Assembly: GCA_050010035.1 (NCBI GenBank)
Contig: JBEKLU010000008.1
Span: 17,162 to 81,161 of the forward strand
DNA length: 64,000 bases
From: Roseiarcus sp050010035
Lineage (GTDB): Bacteria > Pseudomonadota > Alphaproteobacteria > Rhizobiales > Beijerinckiaceae
Direction: 5' to 3'
Shown here: positions 35,040 to 44,324 of the stretch, piece by piece
How positions within the stretch are numbered: the first letter of the stretch is position 1
How the letters are laid out: each line of letters opens with the position of its first letter
Program-made: the position numbers and the translations under genes
Notes under the pieces: model-generated
Seen by the model: the letters and a program-made list of their open reading frames with translations, nothing else
Database searches by the model: none
Told to the model about the DNA's origin: nothing

Positions 35040-35360
35040 TCACGCGGAGGGCGCGCGTCGCCTCGCCTTCGCAACGCGCCGCAGGGCGTCGTTGATGCGC
35101 CCCTGCCAGCCGTCTCCCGTCGCTTTGAAGGCGGCGAGCACGTCTCTGTCGAGGCGGATGCTGACAAGCTGCTTGGTTGGGGTCTTTTGCTTGCCACGCC
35201 CTCGCTTGACGCTTTCGGCCAGTTCGGGGAACGCCTCGGCAAACGGCTTCGCCTCAGCCATTTCCTGGGCGGTAATTTCGGGGGAATCCGATACGTCGTC
35301 CAGGTCCGCCTGCGTGAAGCCGCGATCCAGGCCGGCGTCGGCTTTCGTCTTACGGGGCAT
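35040..35360 (-). CDS. brnA: BrnA-type antitoxin
   Basis: A 106-residue antitoxin with a ribbon-helix-helix C terminus, VSIRLDRDVLAAFKATGDGWQGRINDALRR, preceded by an acidic-to-basic N-terminal (PEITAQEMAEAKPFAEAFPELAESVKRGRGKQK). It matches BrnA, which binds BrnT and represses the operon. It overlaps the BrnT gene end by 11 bases (35350-35360) and has AAAGGAG upstream. Antitoxin after toxin is the usual BrnTA order. Confidence 0.88.
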   Translation of the reverse strand: MPRKTKADAGLDRGFTQADLDDVSDSPEITAQEMAEAKPFAEAFPELAESVKRGRGKQKTPTKQLVSIRLDRDVLAAFKATGDGWQGRINDALRRVAKARRRAPSA

Positions 35361-35607
35361 GAGGCAAGCTCCTTTCTTTCTTGCTCGCGGGGCGCATCGA
35401 AATCACCGAAATGGCCTCTGCGCCTAACGGCGCGAAAATAACCACGACCACCATCGCCTCTCGAAACCTACCGATAGCGGTGAAGCGGGGCGCACGCGCT
35501 CGGACGATGAGGGCCTTCGAAAAGAAATCCTCGTCCAAATCCGCAAAGTCCAAGCCGTGCTTGAACATGTTGGCGAGACGCTTGGCGTTGTCCCAAGTGA
35601 TGACCAT
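35350..35607 (-). CDS. brnT: BrnT-type toxin
   Basis: An 85-residue BrnT: VITWDNAKRLANMFKHGLDFADLDEDFFS, TAIGRFREAMVVVVIFAPLGAEAISVISMRPASKKER. BrnT has a RelE-like fold and inhibits translation, probably by mRNA cleavage. ATG at 35607 was chosen since MVITWDNAKR is the family start; 35625 gives 6 more residues. Promoter elements may lie at 35613-35641. A palindrome (35646-35661) lies just upstream. Confidence 0.87.
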   Translation of the reverse strand: MVITWDNAKRLANMFKHGLDFADLDEDFFSKALIVRARAPRFTAIGRFREAMVVVVIFAPLGAEAISVISMRPASKKERSLPHAP

Positions 35608-35635
35608 ATCTTCTCGTATCGACAAATAAACGGAC

Positions 35636-35661
35636 CGTCAAATTCATTTGTAGATACAAAT
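35636..35661 (-). promoter_or_regulatory. Promoter element and palindrome of the BrnTA module
   Basis: TTGACG (complement of 35636-35641) could be the -35; the -10 about 17 bases on is weak (TACGAG). ATTTGTA (35646-35652) and TACAAAT (35655-35661) are perfect reverse complements with a 2 base spacer, next to the -35. This suits BrnA autoregulation. Confidence 0.45.
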
Positions 35662-35694
35662 TGCGATTTCCGGCCTGCCCGAGCGCCGCCGTAG

Positions 35695-35777
35695 GCGCGG
35701 CCGTCGGCCGCGCTCTTTCGGCCGCGGCGACCCGGGCAGAATGAGGCGCTCACGCGCCGGAGGCGACCGGCGGTCGC
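35695..35777 (+). repeat. Three-hairpin intergenic repeat, copy B
   Basis: Hairpins GCGCGGCC/GGCCGCGC (35695-35713), GGCGC/GCGCC (35745-35758) and GCGACC/GGTCGC (35763-35777). Same order and flanks as copies A and C. It ends 3 bases before the engB stop codon on the minus strand, so it also lies at the 3' end of engB transcripts. Confidence 0.7.
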
Positions 35778-35779
35778 GT

Positions 35780-36439
35780 CTACTGGCCGCGCTCGGCGAG
35801 CAGCTCGGCGATATGGGCGCGCAGTTCCGCGACGCCCTCGCCGCTGCGGGCCGAGGTGAAGAACGCCTCGGGGTAGGCGGCCGGGCGCTTGCGCAGCGCC
35901 TCGAGCGTCGCAGCGACGCGCGCGTTTCTGTCGGCGTCCTTCACTTCGTCGCGCTTGGTCAGCACGACGGCGTAAGACACCGCCGCGGCGTCGAGCGCCG
36001 TCATCGTCGCTTCGTCGCTGTCCATGATCCCGCGCCGGCCGTCGACGAGCACGAAGGCGCGCATCAGCGAGGGGCGCCCGCGCAGATAGTCGCGCGCCAG
36101 CGCGCCCCACGAGGCGGACTTCTGCTTGGCGACGGCGGCGTAGCCATATCCCGGCATGTCGACGAGATCGAGCCTATCGCCGAGATGGAAGAAGATCAGC
36201 TCCTGCGTGCGCCCGGGCGTGTGCGAAGTGCGCGCCAGCGCCGAGCGCCCGGTGAGCGCGTTGATCAGCGACGACTTGCCGACGTTCGATCGGCCGGCGA
36301 AGGCGATCTCCGGCGCGCCGATCGGCGGCAGGCCGTCGGACTTGGCGGCGGCGAAGAAGAATTCGCAAGACGCCGCGAAGAGCTTTCGCCCGGCCTCGAT
36401 CGCCTCGGCCGAGAAGACTTGGCCCGGCGAAGCGCTCAT
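35780..36439 (-). CDS. engB: Ribosome biogenesis GTPase EngB (YihA/YsxC)
   Basis: A 219-residue GTPase that assists 50S assembly. G1 GRSNVGKS, G3 DMPGYG, G4 TKRDE are present, with SHTPGRTQ as G2. The ATG at 36439 shares bases with the yidC stop (ATGA), so the gene is coupled to yidC. The stop codon lies next to the palindromic repeat B. It belongs to the conserved rpmH-rnpA-yidC-engB block. Confidence 0.95.
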   Translation of the reverse strand: MSASPGQVFSAEAIEAGRKLFAASCEFFFAAAKSDGLPPIGAPEIAFAGRSNVGKSSLINALTGRSALARTSHTPGRTQELIFFHLGDRLDLVDMPGYGYAAVAKQKSASWGALARDYLRGRPSLMRAFVLVDGRRGIMDSDEATMTALDAAAVSYAVVLTKRDEVKDADRNARVAATLEALRKRPAAYPEAFFTSARSGEGVAELRAHIAELLAERGQ

Positions 36440-38244
36440 GTGGTCCGTGCTCTGAGGAACAGCTTCTTCAAGTTGCCCCACAGCTCGACCTTCACGCCGG
36501 CTTTCGACATGATGTAGCCCTGCTGAATCACCGTCAGCGTGTTGTTCCAGGTCCAGTAGATCACCAGGCCGACCGGGAAGGTGCCGAGCATGAAGGTGAA
36601 GATGACCGGCATCCAAGCGAACATGGCCTTTTGCACGGGGTCGGCCGGTTCCGGGTTCATCTTCATCTGGACGAACATCGAGAAGCCCATGATCAGGGGC
36701 CACAGGCCGAGCGCGAGGAAGTGGCCGAACATCGGCAACGCCGTCGGGTCCCAGGGGATGAGCCCGAACAGCGTGAAGATATTGGTCGGGTCGGGCGCGG
36801 AGAGGTCCTTGATCCAGCCGAAGAACGGCGCGTGCCGCATCTCGATGGTGATGAAGATCACCTTGTAGAGGGCGAAGAACACCGGGATCTGGATCACCAT
36901 CGGCAGGCAGCCGGCGACCGGATTGACCCCTTCCTTCTTGAACAGCTCCATCTGCGCCTGCTGCTGCTTGGCGCGGTCGTCGGGATAGAGATCCTTCAGC
37001 GCGGCGATCTGCGGCTGAATCTTCTTCATCTTCGCCATCGACCGGTAGCTTTGATTGGCGAGCGGGAAGAAGGCGAGTTTGACAAAAACGGTGACGATGA
37101 GGATCGCCAGGCCGAAATTGCCGACGTAGCGATAGATGGTGTCGATCAGGAGAAACAGCGGCTTGGTGATGAAATAGAACCAGCCCCAGTCGATCATCAG
37201 ATCGAATTTCTTGATGCCGAGACTCTTCTCGTAGGCGTCGATCGTCGAGACTTCCTTGGCGCCGGCGAAGACCCGCGTGACGGCTTCGCTCGAAGCGCCC
37301 GGCGCGATCGTCAGCGCGGGGCCGAGAAAGTCGGACTGATAGTCCTCCGGTTGCGCCGCACCCGTCGCCGAGAAGCGCGCCTCGATCGGTTCGCTCTGAT
37401 CGGGGATGATCGCCGAGCCCCAATATTTGTCGGTGAAGCCGAGCCATCCGCCCTCGCCCGTGTAGACGTCGACTTTGCCGGTCGCCTTGTCGATGCCGGA
37501 ATACGTGACTTCCTGCACCGATCCGCCGCCGACGACGCCGACGAAGCCTTCGTGCAGCACGGCGTAGCCGGAGACCTTCGGCATGCCGCGACGCAGGATC
37601 AGGGCGTAGGGTCGCAGCGGAACCGGCTCGGCGCCGCTGTTCTCGACCGAGTCCTTGATCGTGAACATATATTTGTCGTCGACGGAAATGACGCGCTTGA
37701 ATTTCAGCCCGGCGCCGTTGTCGAAGGTCAGCGTCACCGGCCTGTCGACGCTCATCGTCGCCGAATCGGCGCTCCACAGGGTCTGGCGGTTCGGCGTCTT
37801 CACGCCGGGCGCGCCGGTGACGAAGCCGGTTTCGGCCCAGTACGGCTCGGGTCCGCCCTGCGGCGCGAACAACCGGATGAGCGGGCTCTTCGGGTCGATG
37901 GACTCGCGATAGGCCTTCAAGACGAGATCGTCGACGAGGCCGCCCTGCAGGTCGATCGAACCGCCAAGGCTCGGCGTGTCGATGGCGACGCGCGGGTTCG
38001 CCGCGAGCGCTTCGGCGAGGGTCGTAGGCGCGGCTTCGGCCGGCGCGGCGCCGGGCGGCGCGAGCGCGCCGGCGCCGCCCGCGGACGGGGCCGCGCCGTT
38101 GGTCTGCGACTGCGTCTGCGCCGGGGCGTGCGCCAGCCGATCCTTTTGCAGTTGCGGAGCGGCGTAGAAATAGTTCCAGCCGATCAGCACGAGCACCGAC
38201 AGGACGATCGCCAGGATGATGTTGCGGGAGTCCTCGGAGTTCAT
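36436..38244 (-). CDS. yidC: Membrane protein insertase YidC
   Basis: A 602-residue insertase/Oxa1 protein. N-terminal membrane anchor, a large periplasmic domain (about residues 60-345) including EVTYSGIDKATGKVDVYTGEGGWLGFTDKYWG, then the Oxa1 core (about 365-590) with YRYVGNFGLAILIVTVFVKLAFFPL and GCLPMVIQIPVFFALYKV containing the conserved transport groove. It helps insert membrane proteins with or without SecYEG. A Pro/Ala linker is in residues 40-75. Starts with ATGA overlap with rnpA. Confidence 0.96.
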   Translation of the reverse strand: MNSEDSRNIILAIVLSVLVLIGWNYFYAAPQLQKDRLAHAPAQTQSQTNGAAPSAGGAGALAPPGAAPAEAAPTTLAEALAANPRVAIDTPSLGGSIDLQGGLVDDLVLKAYRESIDPKSPLIRLFAPQGGPEPYWAETGFVTGAPGVKTPNRQTLWSADSATMSVDRPVTLTFDNGAGLKFKRVISVDDKYMFTIKDSVENSGAEPVPLRPYALILRRGMPKVSGYAVLHEGFVGVVGGGSVQEVTYSGIDKATGKVDVYTGEGGWLGFTDKYWGSAIIPDQSEPIEARFSATGAAQPEDYQSDFLGPALTIAPGASSEAVTRVFAGAKEVSTIDAYEKSLGIKKFDLMIDWGWFYFITKPLFLLIDTIYRYVGNFGLAILIVTVFVKLAFFPLANQSYRSMAKMKKIQPQIAALKDLYPDDRAKQQQAQMELFKKEGVNPVAGCLPMVIQIPVFFALYKVIFITIEMRHAPFFGWIKDLSAPDPTNIFTLFGLIPWDPTALPMFGHFLALGLWPLIMGFSMFVQMKMNPEPADPVQKAMFAWMPVIFTFMLGTFPVGLVIYWTWNNTLTVIQQGYIMSKAGVKVELWGNLKKLFLRARTT

Positions 38245-38666
38245 GATCGCGGTTCTCTGTCGGTTGCAGGCGTTGCGCGCCGGCTCATTTGGGCGAACGC
38301 TCGTTCGATGTCGGCGATCAGTTCGGCGAAGGGACGCGTCAGCGCCTCGCGGCGCGCCATCAGCACGTAATCATGGTCTGGCGAGGGCGCAACCGCGCCC
38401 GCGCGGCGCAGCGCCTCTTTCAGGCGACGGCGGATGCGATTGCGCTCGACGGCGTCGCCGATCTTCTTGGTGACGGTGAAACCGACGCGCGCGAGCGCCG
38501 CGCGCGCATCGGCGCGCCGATTGGCTTGGAGGGTGAAGCTCTGCGCCTGCGCGCGGCGGCCGCGCGAAACGCGCTGGAACTCCGCCCGGCGTCTCAGGCG
38601 TCCCCACAGCGCAGGCTGACCGGCCGCTCGCCTTGCGTCGTCGCCCAAGGCGTCAGGCTCCATCAT
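38241..38666 (-). CDS. rnpA: Ribonuclease P protein component
   Basis: A 141-residue basic protein that binds RNase P RNA for tRNA 5' maturation. GFTVTKKIGDAVERNRIRRRLKEALRR carries the RNR motif; RRRAEFQRVSRGRRAQAQSFTLQ is the N-terminal family motif. Start: ATG at 38666 (or 38663, next codon); a TTG at 38711 is also in frame. It overlaps the yidC start by 4 bases, and follows rpmH. Confidence 0.93.
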   Translation of the reverse strand: MMEPDALGDDARRAAGQPALWGRLRRRAEFQRVSRGRRAQAQSFTLQANRRADARAALARVGFTVTKKIGDAVERNRIRRRLKEALRRAGAVAPSPDHDYVLMARREALTRPFAELIADIERAFAQMSRRATPATDREPRS

Positions 38667-38707
38667 CGGGTTTCTCGCGCGCGGCGCCTTTAAGGAGCCG
38701 CGGGGGG

Positions 38708-38842
38708 TCAAGCCGAAAGGCGCTTGCGGCCGCGGGCGCGGCGCGCGTTCAGCACCTTGCGGCCTCCGACCGTCTCCATGCGCGCGCGAAAGCCGTGGCG
38801 GCGTTTGCGAACGAGCTTGCTCGGTTGATAGGTCCGCTTCAC
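38708..38842 (-). CDS. rpmH: 50S ribosomal protein L34
   Basis: A 44-residue, strongly basic protein: KRTYQPSKLVRKRRHGF, RARMETVGGRKVLNARR, and the tail KRLSA. This is the standard L34 sequence. It starts with a GTG at 38842. Together with rnpA it forms the classic rpmH-rnpA operon; rnpA starts 42 bases after its stop. It is too short to stand out among long open frames. Confidence 0.96.
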   Translation of the reverse strand: MKRTYQPSKLVRKRRHGFRARMETVGGRKVLNARRARGRKRLSA

Positions 38843-39359
38843 GTGATTAACTCCAAGAGCTGGGAATTCACCGGGCAAAGCGCGTTAGGCTTCCCCAATA
38901 AGCCAACCCCGGACCTCGCCGCGCCGCTCCCTCGTCGGGAGCCGCGGTGCGAGCCGGGAAAATGTCTGGCGGCGGCGGCGCCGTCGCGTGGGGGCGCTTA
39001 TAAGCGCGCGCCGCGCGCCAAGTCAATCGGCGGAGGCGTGCGCTTGGGGGCGCGCGATGCGAGCGCGGCAAGCCCTGCTTTCGCCGACCGGGGCGGCGCC
39101 GCCCACTCGACCTCGTCCCGATCGGAGACTCGCCTCGAGCGCCGACGTCGGCGCCAGCACCGGTCCGGCCATGTGAATCGGGAAAAATCGCGTCAATCTT
39201 AGGAATATCAAACGAATTTTCGACATAAGGCGCCGTTTTCTCGGCGTTTTCGCTTGACTTAGGGATCGAAGGCCACCGATCTATCGCTCGCATGTCAGCC
39301 GTTCGTCGGGCTGGCCCGGGCGGGCGATCGACGCTCGAGACGAGCCGACGAAGGAGGAA
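38843..39359. other. Divergent region between rpmH and the oxidoreductase operon
   Basis: About 517 bases without a convincing gene. The first part is GC-rich; bases 39170-39260 are AT-richer and hold TTGACT (39254-39259), but no good -10 lies 17 bases on. The promoters of both rpmH and the downstream operon should be here. The GC-rich part has no clear repeats. Confidence 0.45.
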
Positions 39360-41177
39360 ATGCAGGATGACCTGGGAGAGAGTTCCGTGAAGGCGACGGA
39401 TATCGCCGACGCCGACTACTTCCATAAGGTGGTCGATTGCCAGTGGGCGTGCCCGGCCCACACGCCGGTCCCCGAATACATCCGACGCGTCGCGGCCGGC
39501 GACTACGCGGGCGCGTATCTGATCAATTGGAAATCGAACGTCTTTCCCGGAGTTCTCGGGCGCACCTGCGATCGGCCGTGCGAACCGGCTTGCCGCCGCG
39601 GGCGCGTCGAGCGGGAGCCGGTCGCGATCTGTCGCCTCAAACGGGTCGCCGCGGACTACAAAGGCGACGTCGCCGCGCTGTTGCCCAAGCCGCCCGCGAA
39701 GCGCAACGGCAAGCGCGTCGCCTGCGTCGGCGCCGGGCCGGCCTCTCTGACCGTCGCGCGCGATCTGGCGGCGCTCGGCTACGAGGTGGCCGTGTTCGAC
39801 GCCGATGCGCGGGCCGGCGGCATGATGCGCAGCCAAATCCCGAAATTCCGCCTCCCCGACGCGGTGATCGACGAGGAAGTCGGCTATGCCCTGGGCGGCG
39901 GCGCGTCGTTCGTCGGGGGAAGGCGAATCGAGAGCCTGAAGGCGCTGCTGGGCGAAGGCTTCGACGCCGTCTTCGTCGGCTGCGGGGCGCCGCGGGGCCG
40001 CGATCTCTCCATCCCCGGGCGCGAGGAGGCGGCGGCGAACATTCACATCGGCATCGACTGGCTCGCCGGCGTATCGTTCGGCCATACCCACGCCATCGGG
40101 CGGCGCGTCATCGTGCTCGGCGGCGGCAACACCGCCATGGATTGCTGCCGCACCTCGCTTCGGCTCGGCGGCGTCGACGTCAAGGTGGTCGTGCGGTCCG
40201 GATTCGCGGAAATGAAGGCGTCCGTCTGGGAAAAGGAGGACGCGGCGCACGAAGGCGTTCCCTTCCTCAACTATCACGTCCCCAAGGCTTTCCTTCACGA
40301 CAACGGCAAGCTCGTCGGCATGGCCTTCGAGAAGGTCGTGGCGCGAAGAGACGCCGCCGGCCGTCGCGTGTTGTCGCCGACCGGCCAACCCGAGGTCCGC
40401 CTCGAATGCGACGACGTGCTGATCGCGGTGGGGCAGGAGAACGCCTTTCCCTGGATCGAGCCGGACGCCGGCGTGGCGTTCGACCGATTCGGCATGCCGA
40501 AAGTCGACCCGCTCACCTTTCAATCGAGCCTGCCCCAGGTGTTCTTCGGCGGCGACGCCGCGTTCGGCCCCAAGAACATCATCACGGCGGTCGCTCACGG
40601 CCATGAAGCCGCGATCTCGATCGACGCCGTTTGTCGCGGCGAGGATCCGCGTTTGCGCCCGCCGCCGACGACCAATCTGATCAGTCAGAAAATGGGCATT
40701 CACGAGTGGTCCTACGACAACGCGGTCACGCTCGATCGCCGTTTCAAGGTTCCGCAGGTCGAAAGCGCGCTCGCCGTGAAGAATATCGGCGTCGAAGTCG
40801 AACTCGGCTTCGACCTCGATCTGGCGCTCGCCGAGGCGCGGCGCTGCCTCAACTGCGACGTGCAGACCGTCTTTTCCGCGCCGATCTGCACCGAGTGCGA
40901 CGCTTGCGTCGACATTTGCCCGATCGATTGCATTTCCTTCGTCGCCAATGGTCCCGAAGAGCAGGTGCGCCGTTCGCTCGGCGCGCCGTCGACCAATCTT
41001 TCCCAGGCGCTCTACGTCTCGGCGCCGGTGAAGACCGGCCGGGTCATGATCAAGGACGAGGACCTCTGCCTGCATTGCGGCCTGTGCGCCGAACGGTGTC
41101 CGACCGGAGCCTGGGACATGCAGAAATTCATGATCGAGACGGCTCAAGCGGGGCAGGAATGCCGATCCAAGCAGTAA
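39360..41177 (+). CDS. FAD/NAD(P) oxidoreductase with two C-terminal [4Fe-4S] clusters (GltD-like)
   Basis: A 605-residue protein with GltD-type organisation: an N-terminal Fe-S region (CQWACPAHTPVPEYI, CDRPCEPACRRG, AICRLKR), an FAD site (VACVGAGPASLTVARDLAALGYEVAVFDA), an NAD(P) site (VIVLGGGNTAMDCCRTSLRLG), and near the end two ferredoxin motifs, CTECDACVDICPIDC and CLHCGLCAERCPTGAW. It likely moves electrons between NAD(P)H and ferredoxin for the next two genes. The start is uncertain: ATG at 39360 has GGAGG only 2 bases upstream, GTG at 39387 has GGGAG 8 bases upstream. It overlaps korA by 19 bases. Confidence 0.85.
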   Translation: MQDDLGESSVKATDIADADYFHKVVDCQWACPAHTPVPEYIRRVAAGDYAGAYLINWKSNVFPGVLGRTCDRPCEPACRRGRVEREPVAICRLKRVAADYKGDVAALLPKPPAKRNGKRVACVGAGPASLTVARDLAALGYEVAVFDADARAGGMMRSQIPKFRLPDAVIDEEVGYALGGGASFVGGRRIESLKALLGEGFDAVFVGCGAPRGRDLSIPGREEAAANIHIGIDWLAGVSFGHTHAIGRRVIVLGGGNTAMDCCRTSLRLGGVDVKVVVRSGFAEMKASVWEKEDAAHEGVPFLNYHVPKAFLHDNGKLVGMAFEKVVARRDAAGRRVLSPTGQPEVRLECDDVLIAVGQENAFPWIEPDAGVAFDRFGMPKVDPLTFQSSLPQVFFGGDAAFGPKNIITAVAHGHEAAISIDAVCRGEDPRLRPPPTTNLISQKMGIHEWSYDNAVTLDRRFKVPQVESALAVKNIGVEVELGFDLDLALAEARRCLNCDVQTVFSAPICTECDACVDICPIDCISFVANGPEEQVRRSLGAPSTNLSQALYVSAPVKTGRVMIKDEDLCLHCGLCAERCPTGAWDMQKFMIETAQAGQECRSKQ

Positions 41178-42994
41178 ACGATTTCGTCATTCGCTTCGCG
41201 AACGTCAACGGTTCGGGCTCGGCCAGCGCCAACCTTATGTTCGCGCGCTCGATTCTGCGCATGGGAACGCCGATCGCGCCGCGCAACATCTTTCCCTCGA
41301 ATATCCAGGGCCTGCCGACCTGGTACGAGGTCCGCGTCAGCGCGGACGGCCGTCTGGGCGCCCGCGGGGGAACCGACGTCATGGTGGCGATGAATCCGCA
41401 GACCTTCGACGCCGACGTCGCGTCGATCGAACCGGGAGGCTATCTCGTCTACGATTCCTCGCGGCCGATCCAGGCCTCGCGCCTGCGCGACGACGTCGTC
41501 GCGCTCGGCGTGCCGCTGACCGAGATTTGCGCCCGCGAATACGCCGATCCGAAGCAGCGCCAGCTCTTCAAGAACGTCGCCTACGTCGGCGCGCTGGCGG
41601 CGCTGCTCGACATCGAAATCGGCGTGATCGAGCGCCTGATCGACGAACAGTTCAAGGGCAAGGCTCGTCTGGTCGAACCCAATCTTCGGGCCTTGCGCCT
41701 CGGCTACGACGACGCCAAGGCGCGTTTCGCCTGCCCGCTCGGGGTCCGCGTTCGCCGCGCCGACGCGGTGGGCGATCGCATCCTGGTCGACGGCAATTCC
41801 GCCGCCGGGCTCGGCGCGGTCTACGGCGGCGCCACCGTTTGCGCGTGGTATCCGATCACGCCCTCGACCTCGCTGGTCGAGGCGTTCGCACGAAATTGCG
41901 CGCGCCTGAGGGTGGATCGCGCCACCGGCGAAAAGCGCTACGCGATCGTTCAGGCCGAGGACGAGATCGCCTCGATCGGCATGGTCGTCGGCGCCGGCTG
42001 GAACGGCGCGCGCGCGTTCACCGCGACCTCCGGGCCGGGGATCTCGCTCATGCAGGAGTTCTTCGGCCTCGCCTACTTCGCGGAAATCCCGGCGGTCGTG
42101 TTCGACGTGCAGCGCGGCGGACCGTCCACCGGCATGCCGACGCGCACGCAGCAATCGGACGTCCTGGCGTGCGCCTTCGCTTCGCACGGCGACACCAAGC
42201 ATGTGCTGTTGTTTCCCGACGGACCCGGCGAGGCGTTCGAATTCGGCGCGCTCGCTTTCGATTTCGCCGAGCGGCTGCAGACGCCGGTGTTCGTCATGCT
42301 CGATCTCGACATCGGCATGAACGCGCATCTCAGCGAGCCCTTCCGCTGGGACGACAAGCGCAAGTTCGACCGCGGCAAGGTGATGTCCTTCGCCGATCTC
42401 GAGCGGGGGCGCGAATTCGGCCGCTACCTCGACGTCGACGGCGACGGCATTCCCTGGCGCACCATTCCCGGCGCGCATCCGACGCGCGGCGCCTATTTCA
42501 CCCGCGGCTCCAGCCGGGACCGCTACGCGCGCTACACCGAGGAGGGCGGCCCCTACGTCGACAACATGGAGCGATTGAACCGCAAGTTCGACACGGCGCG
42601 CTCGCTCCTGCCGCGGCCGCGGCTTCGCAAGGCGCGGCGCCCGACGCGCGCCGGCGTCATCCACTACGGATCGACCGCCGCGTCGATGGACGAGGCGCTG
42701 GATCTCCTGGCGGACGAAAACACGCACGTCGACGCGCTACGCATCCGCGCCTTTCCCTTCGGGCCGGAGGTCGGCGAGTTCATCGCCGCGCACGAACGGG
42801 TCTTCGTCGTCGAGCAGAACCGCGACGCGCAGTTGCGCACGCTCCTGATGACGGACCTCGGCGTCGACGCGGCGCAACTGGTCCCGATCCTGCACTACGA
42901 CGGGACGCCGATCACCGCGCGCTTCATCCACCGCGAGATCGCCGCCCGAACGCGCCGCGTCGCGGCGCCGCGAACCGAGGAGACGGCAGCGTGA
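41159..42994 (+). CDS. korA: 2-oxoacid:ferredoxin oxidoreductase, fused gamma-alpha subunit
   Basis: A 611-residue subunit with a gamma domain first (about residues 1-185, FANVNGSGSASANLMFARSILRMG) and the alpha domain after it (YPITPSTSLVEAFA, TSGPGISLMQEFFGLAYFAEIPAVVFDVQRGGPSTGMPTRTQQSD). This is the KorA-type arrangement of 2-oxoglutarate/2-ketoacid ferredoxin oxidoreductases; the alpha domain binds substrate and, with korB, TPP. ATG at 41159 overlaps the previous gene by 19 bases. Substrate specificity (2-oxoglutarate, or a branched-chain 2-oxoacid) cannot be read here. Confidence 0.88.
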   Translation: MPIQAVNDFVIRFANVNGSGSASANLMFARSILRMGTPIAPRNIFPSNIQGLPTWYEVRVSADGRLGARGGTDVMVAMNPQTFDADVASIEPGGYLVYDSSRPIQASRLRDDVVALGVPLTEICAREYADPKQRQLFKNVAYVGALAALLDIEIGVIERLIDEQFKGKARLVEPNLRALRLGYDDAKARFACPLGVRVRRADAVGDRILVDGNSAAGLGAVYGGATVCAWYPITPSTSLVEAFARNCARLRVDRATGEKRYAIVQAEDEIASIGMVVGAGWNGARAFTATSGPGISLMQEFFGLAYFAEIPAVVFDVQRGGPSTGMPTRTQQSDVLACAFASHGDTKHVLLFPDGPGEAFEFGALAFDFAERLQTPVFVMLDLDIGMNAHLSEPFRWDDKRKFDRGKVMSFADLERGREFGRYLDVDGDGIPWRTIPGAHPTRGAYFTRGSSRDRYARYTEEGGPYVDNMERLNRKFDTARSLLPRPRLRKARRPTRAGVIHYGSTAASMDEALDLLADENTHVDALRIRAFPFGPEVGEFIAAHERVFVVEQNRDAQLRTLLMTDLGVDAAQLVPILHYDGTPITARFIHREIAARTRRVAAPRTEETAA

Positions 42995-44043
42995 CCTATC
43001 TGGCGAAGCCGAAGTTTCACCACCCCGCGCTCGAGGTCAACGCGCTCGGCCTCACCCATCGCGACTATGAAGGGGCGATTTCGACGCTGTGCGCCGGTTG
43101 CGGCCACGATTCGATCAGCGCGGCGATCGTGCGCGCCTGTTTCGAACTCAGCCTGCCGCCGCATCGCGTCGCCAAGCTGAGCGGCATCGGCTGCTCCTCG
43201 AAGACGCCGGCCTACATGCTCGGCCAGAGCCACGGTTTCAATTCCGTGCACGGACGCATGCCGTCCGTTCTCACCGGCGCGAGTCTGGCGAACCGCGACA
43301 TACTCTATCTCGGCGTCTCCGGCGACGGCGATACCGCGTCGATCGGTTTCGGCCAATTCGCCCACGCGATGCGTCGGGGCGTCGACATGGTCTATATCGT
43401 CGAGAACAACGGCGTCTACGGCCTGACCAAAGGGCAGTTCTCGGCGACGTCCGACAAGGGCTCGAAGAGCAAGAAGGGCGTCGACAATCCGGACACGGCG
43501 CTCGACCTCGCCGCATTGGCCGTGCAACTCGGCGCGTCGTTCGTCGCGCGCAGCTTCTCGGGCGACAAGGGCCAGCTCGTGCCGTTGATCAAGGCGGCGT
43601 TCGAGCATCGCGGGGCCGCATTCATCGACGTCGTCTCGCCTTGCGTCTCGTTCAACAACCACGAAGGCTCGACGAAGAGCTTCGACTACGTGCGCGAGCA
43701 CAACCTCGCGCTGAATGCGCTCGATTTCATCAGCGGGAAGCCGCCGATCGAGATCGACTCGGCCGGCGGGGACGAAACGATCACGCTGCACGACGGCTCG
43801 GCGATCCGCCTGCACAGGCTCGACGGCGAACATGATCGGCGCGACAAGTCGGCGGCCCTGGCGTTGCTCGAGCGGCGTCGCGCGCGCGGCGAAGTCGTCA
43901 CCGGGCTGATCTATCTGAACGACGACGCGATCAATCTGCACCAGCGTTTGAACACGACGCAGACGCCGCTCAACGCTCTGAGCGAAGCGGACCTTTGCCC
44001 GGGATCGAAGGCGCTGGAGGCGATCAACGCGTCGCTGCGCTAG
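42991..44043 (+). CDS. korB: 2-oxoacid:ferredoxin oxidoreductase, beta subunit
   Basis: A 350-residue beta subunit that holds TPP and a [4Fe-4S] cluster. LCAGCGHDSISAAIVRA and GIGCSSKTPAYM have the cluster cysteines together with the Cys in VSPCVSFNNH; SGDGDTASIGFGQFAHAMRRG and NNGVYGLTKGQFSATS bind TPP-Mg. GTG at 42991 overlaps the korA stop (GTGA). It completes the three-gene operon. 2-oxoacid + CoA + oxidised ferredoxin would yield acyl-CoA, CO2 and reduced ferredoxin. Confidence 0.9.
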   Translation: MTYLAKPKFHHPALEVNALGLTHRDYEGAISTLCAGCGHDSISAAIVRACFELSLPPHRVAKLSGIGCSSKTPAYMLGQSHGFNSVHGRMPSVLTGASLANRDILYLGVSGDGDTASIGFGQFAHAMRRGVDMVYIVENNGVYGLTKGQFSATSDKGSKSKKGVDNPDTALDLAALAVQLGASFVARSFSGDKGQLVPLIKAAFEHRGAAFIDVVSPCVSFNNHEGSTKSFDYVREHNLALNALDFISGKPPIEIDSAGGDETITLHDGSAIRLHRLDGEHDRRDKSAALALLERRRARGEVVTGLIYLNDDAINLHQRLNTTQTPLNALSEADLCPGSKALEAINASLR

Positions 44044-44324
44044 CGCGGGCTCGCGGCGGGCCGACAATTTGACGCCGTCGCGCGAGGCGGGGTCGCGCCG
44101 CCGCGCTTGCCAGCGGCGCGGCGCCGAGCGGACCGGCGCAGCGCTCGCTCGCCGGGCGGGCGCGCCTCAATTCGCAGTCCGGCGCGGCGAAATCGGCCGC
44201 GTGCGGCGCCCGGCGCTGTTCCTTGCCTAAAGGCTGTGGCAGACCTATTTGGCCGGAGCGGCTTTCAACTCGGCGCCGCCGCCAGCTTCGCCCTCGCCGA
44301 CGAGGCCAATCGAGGACCGTGACC

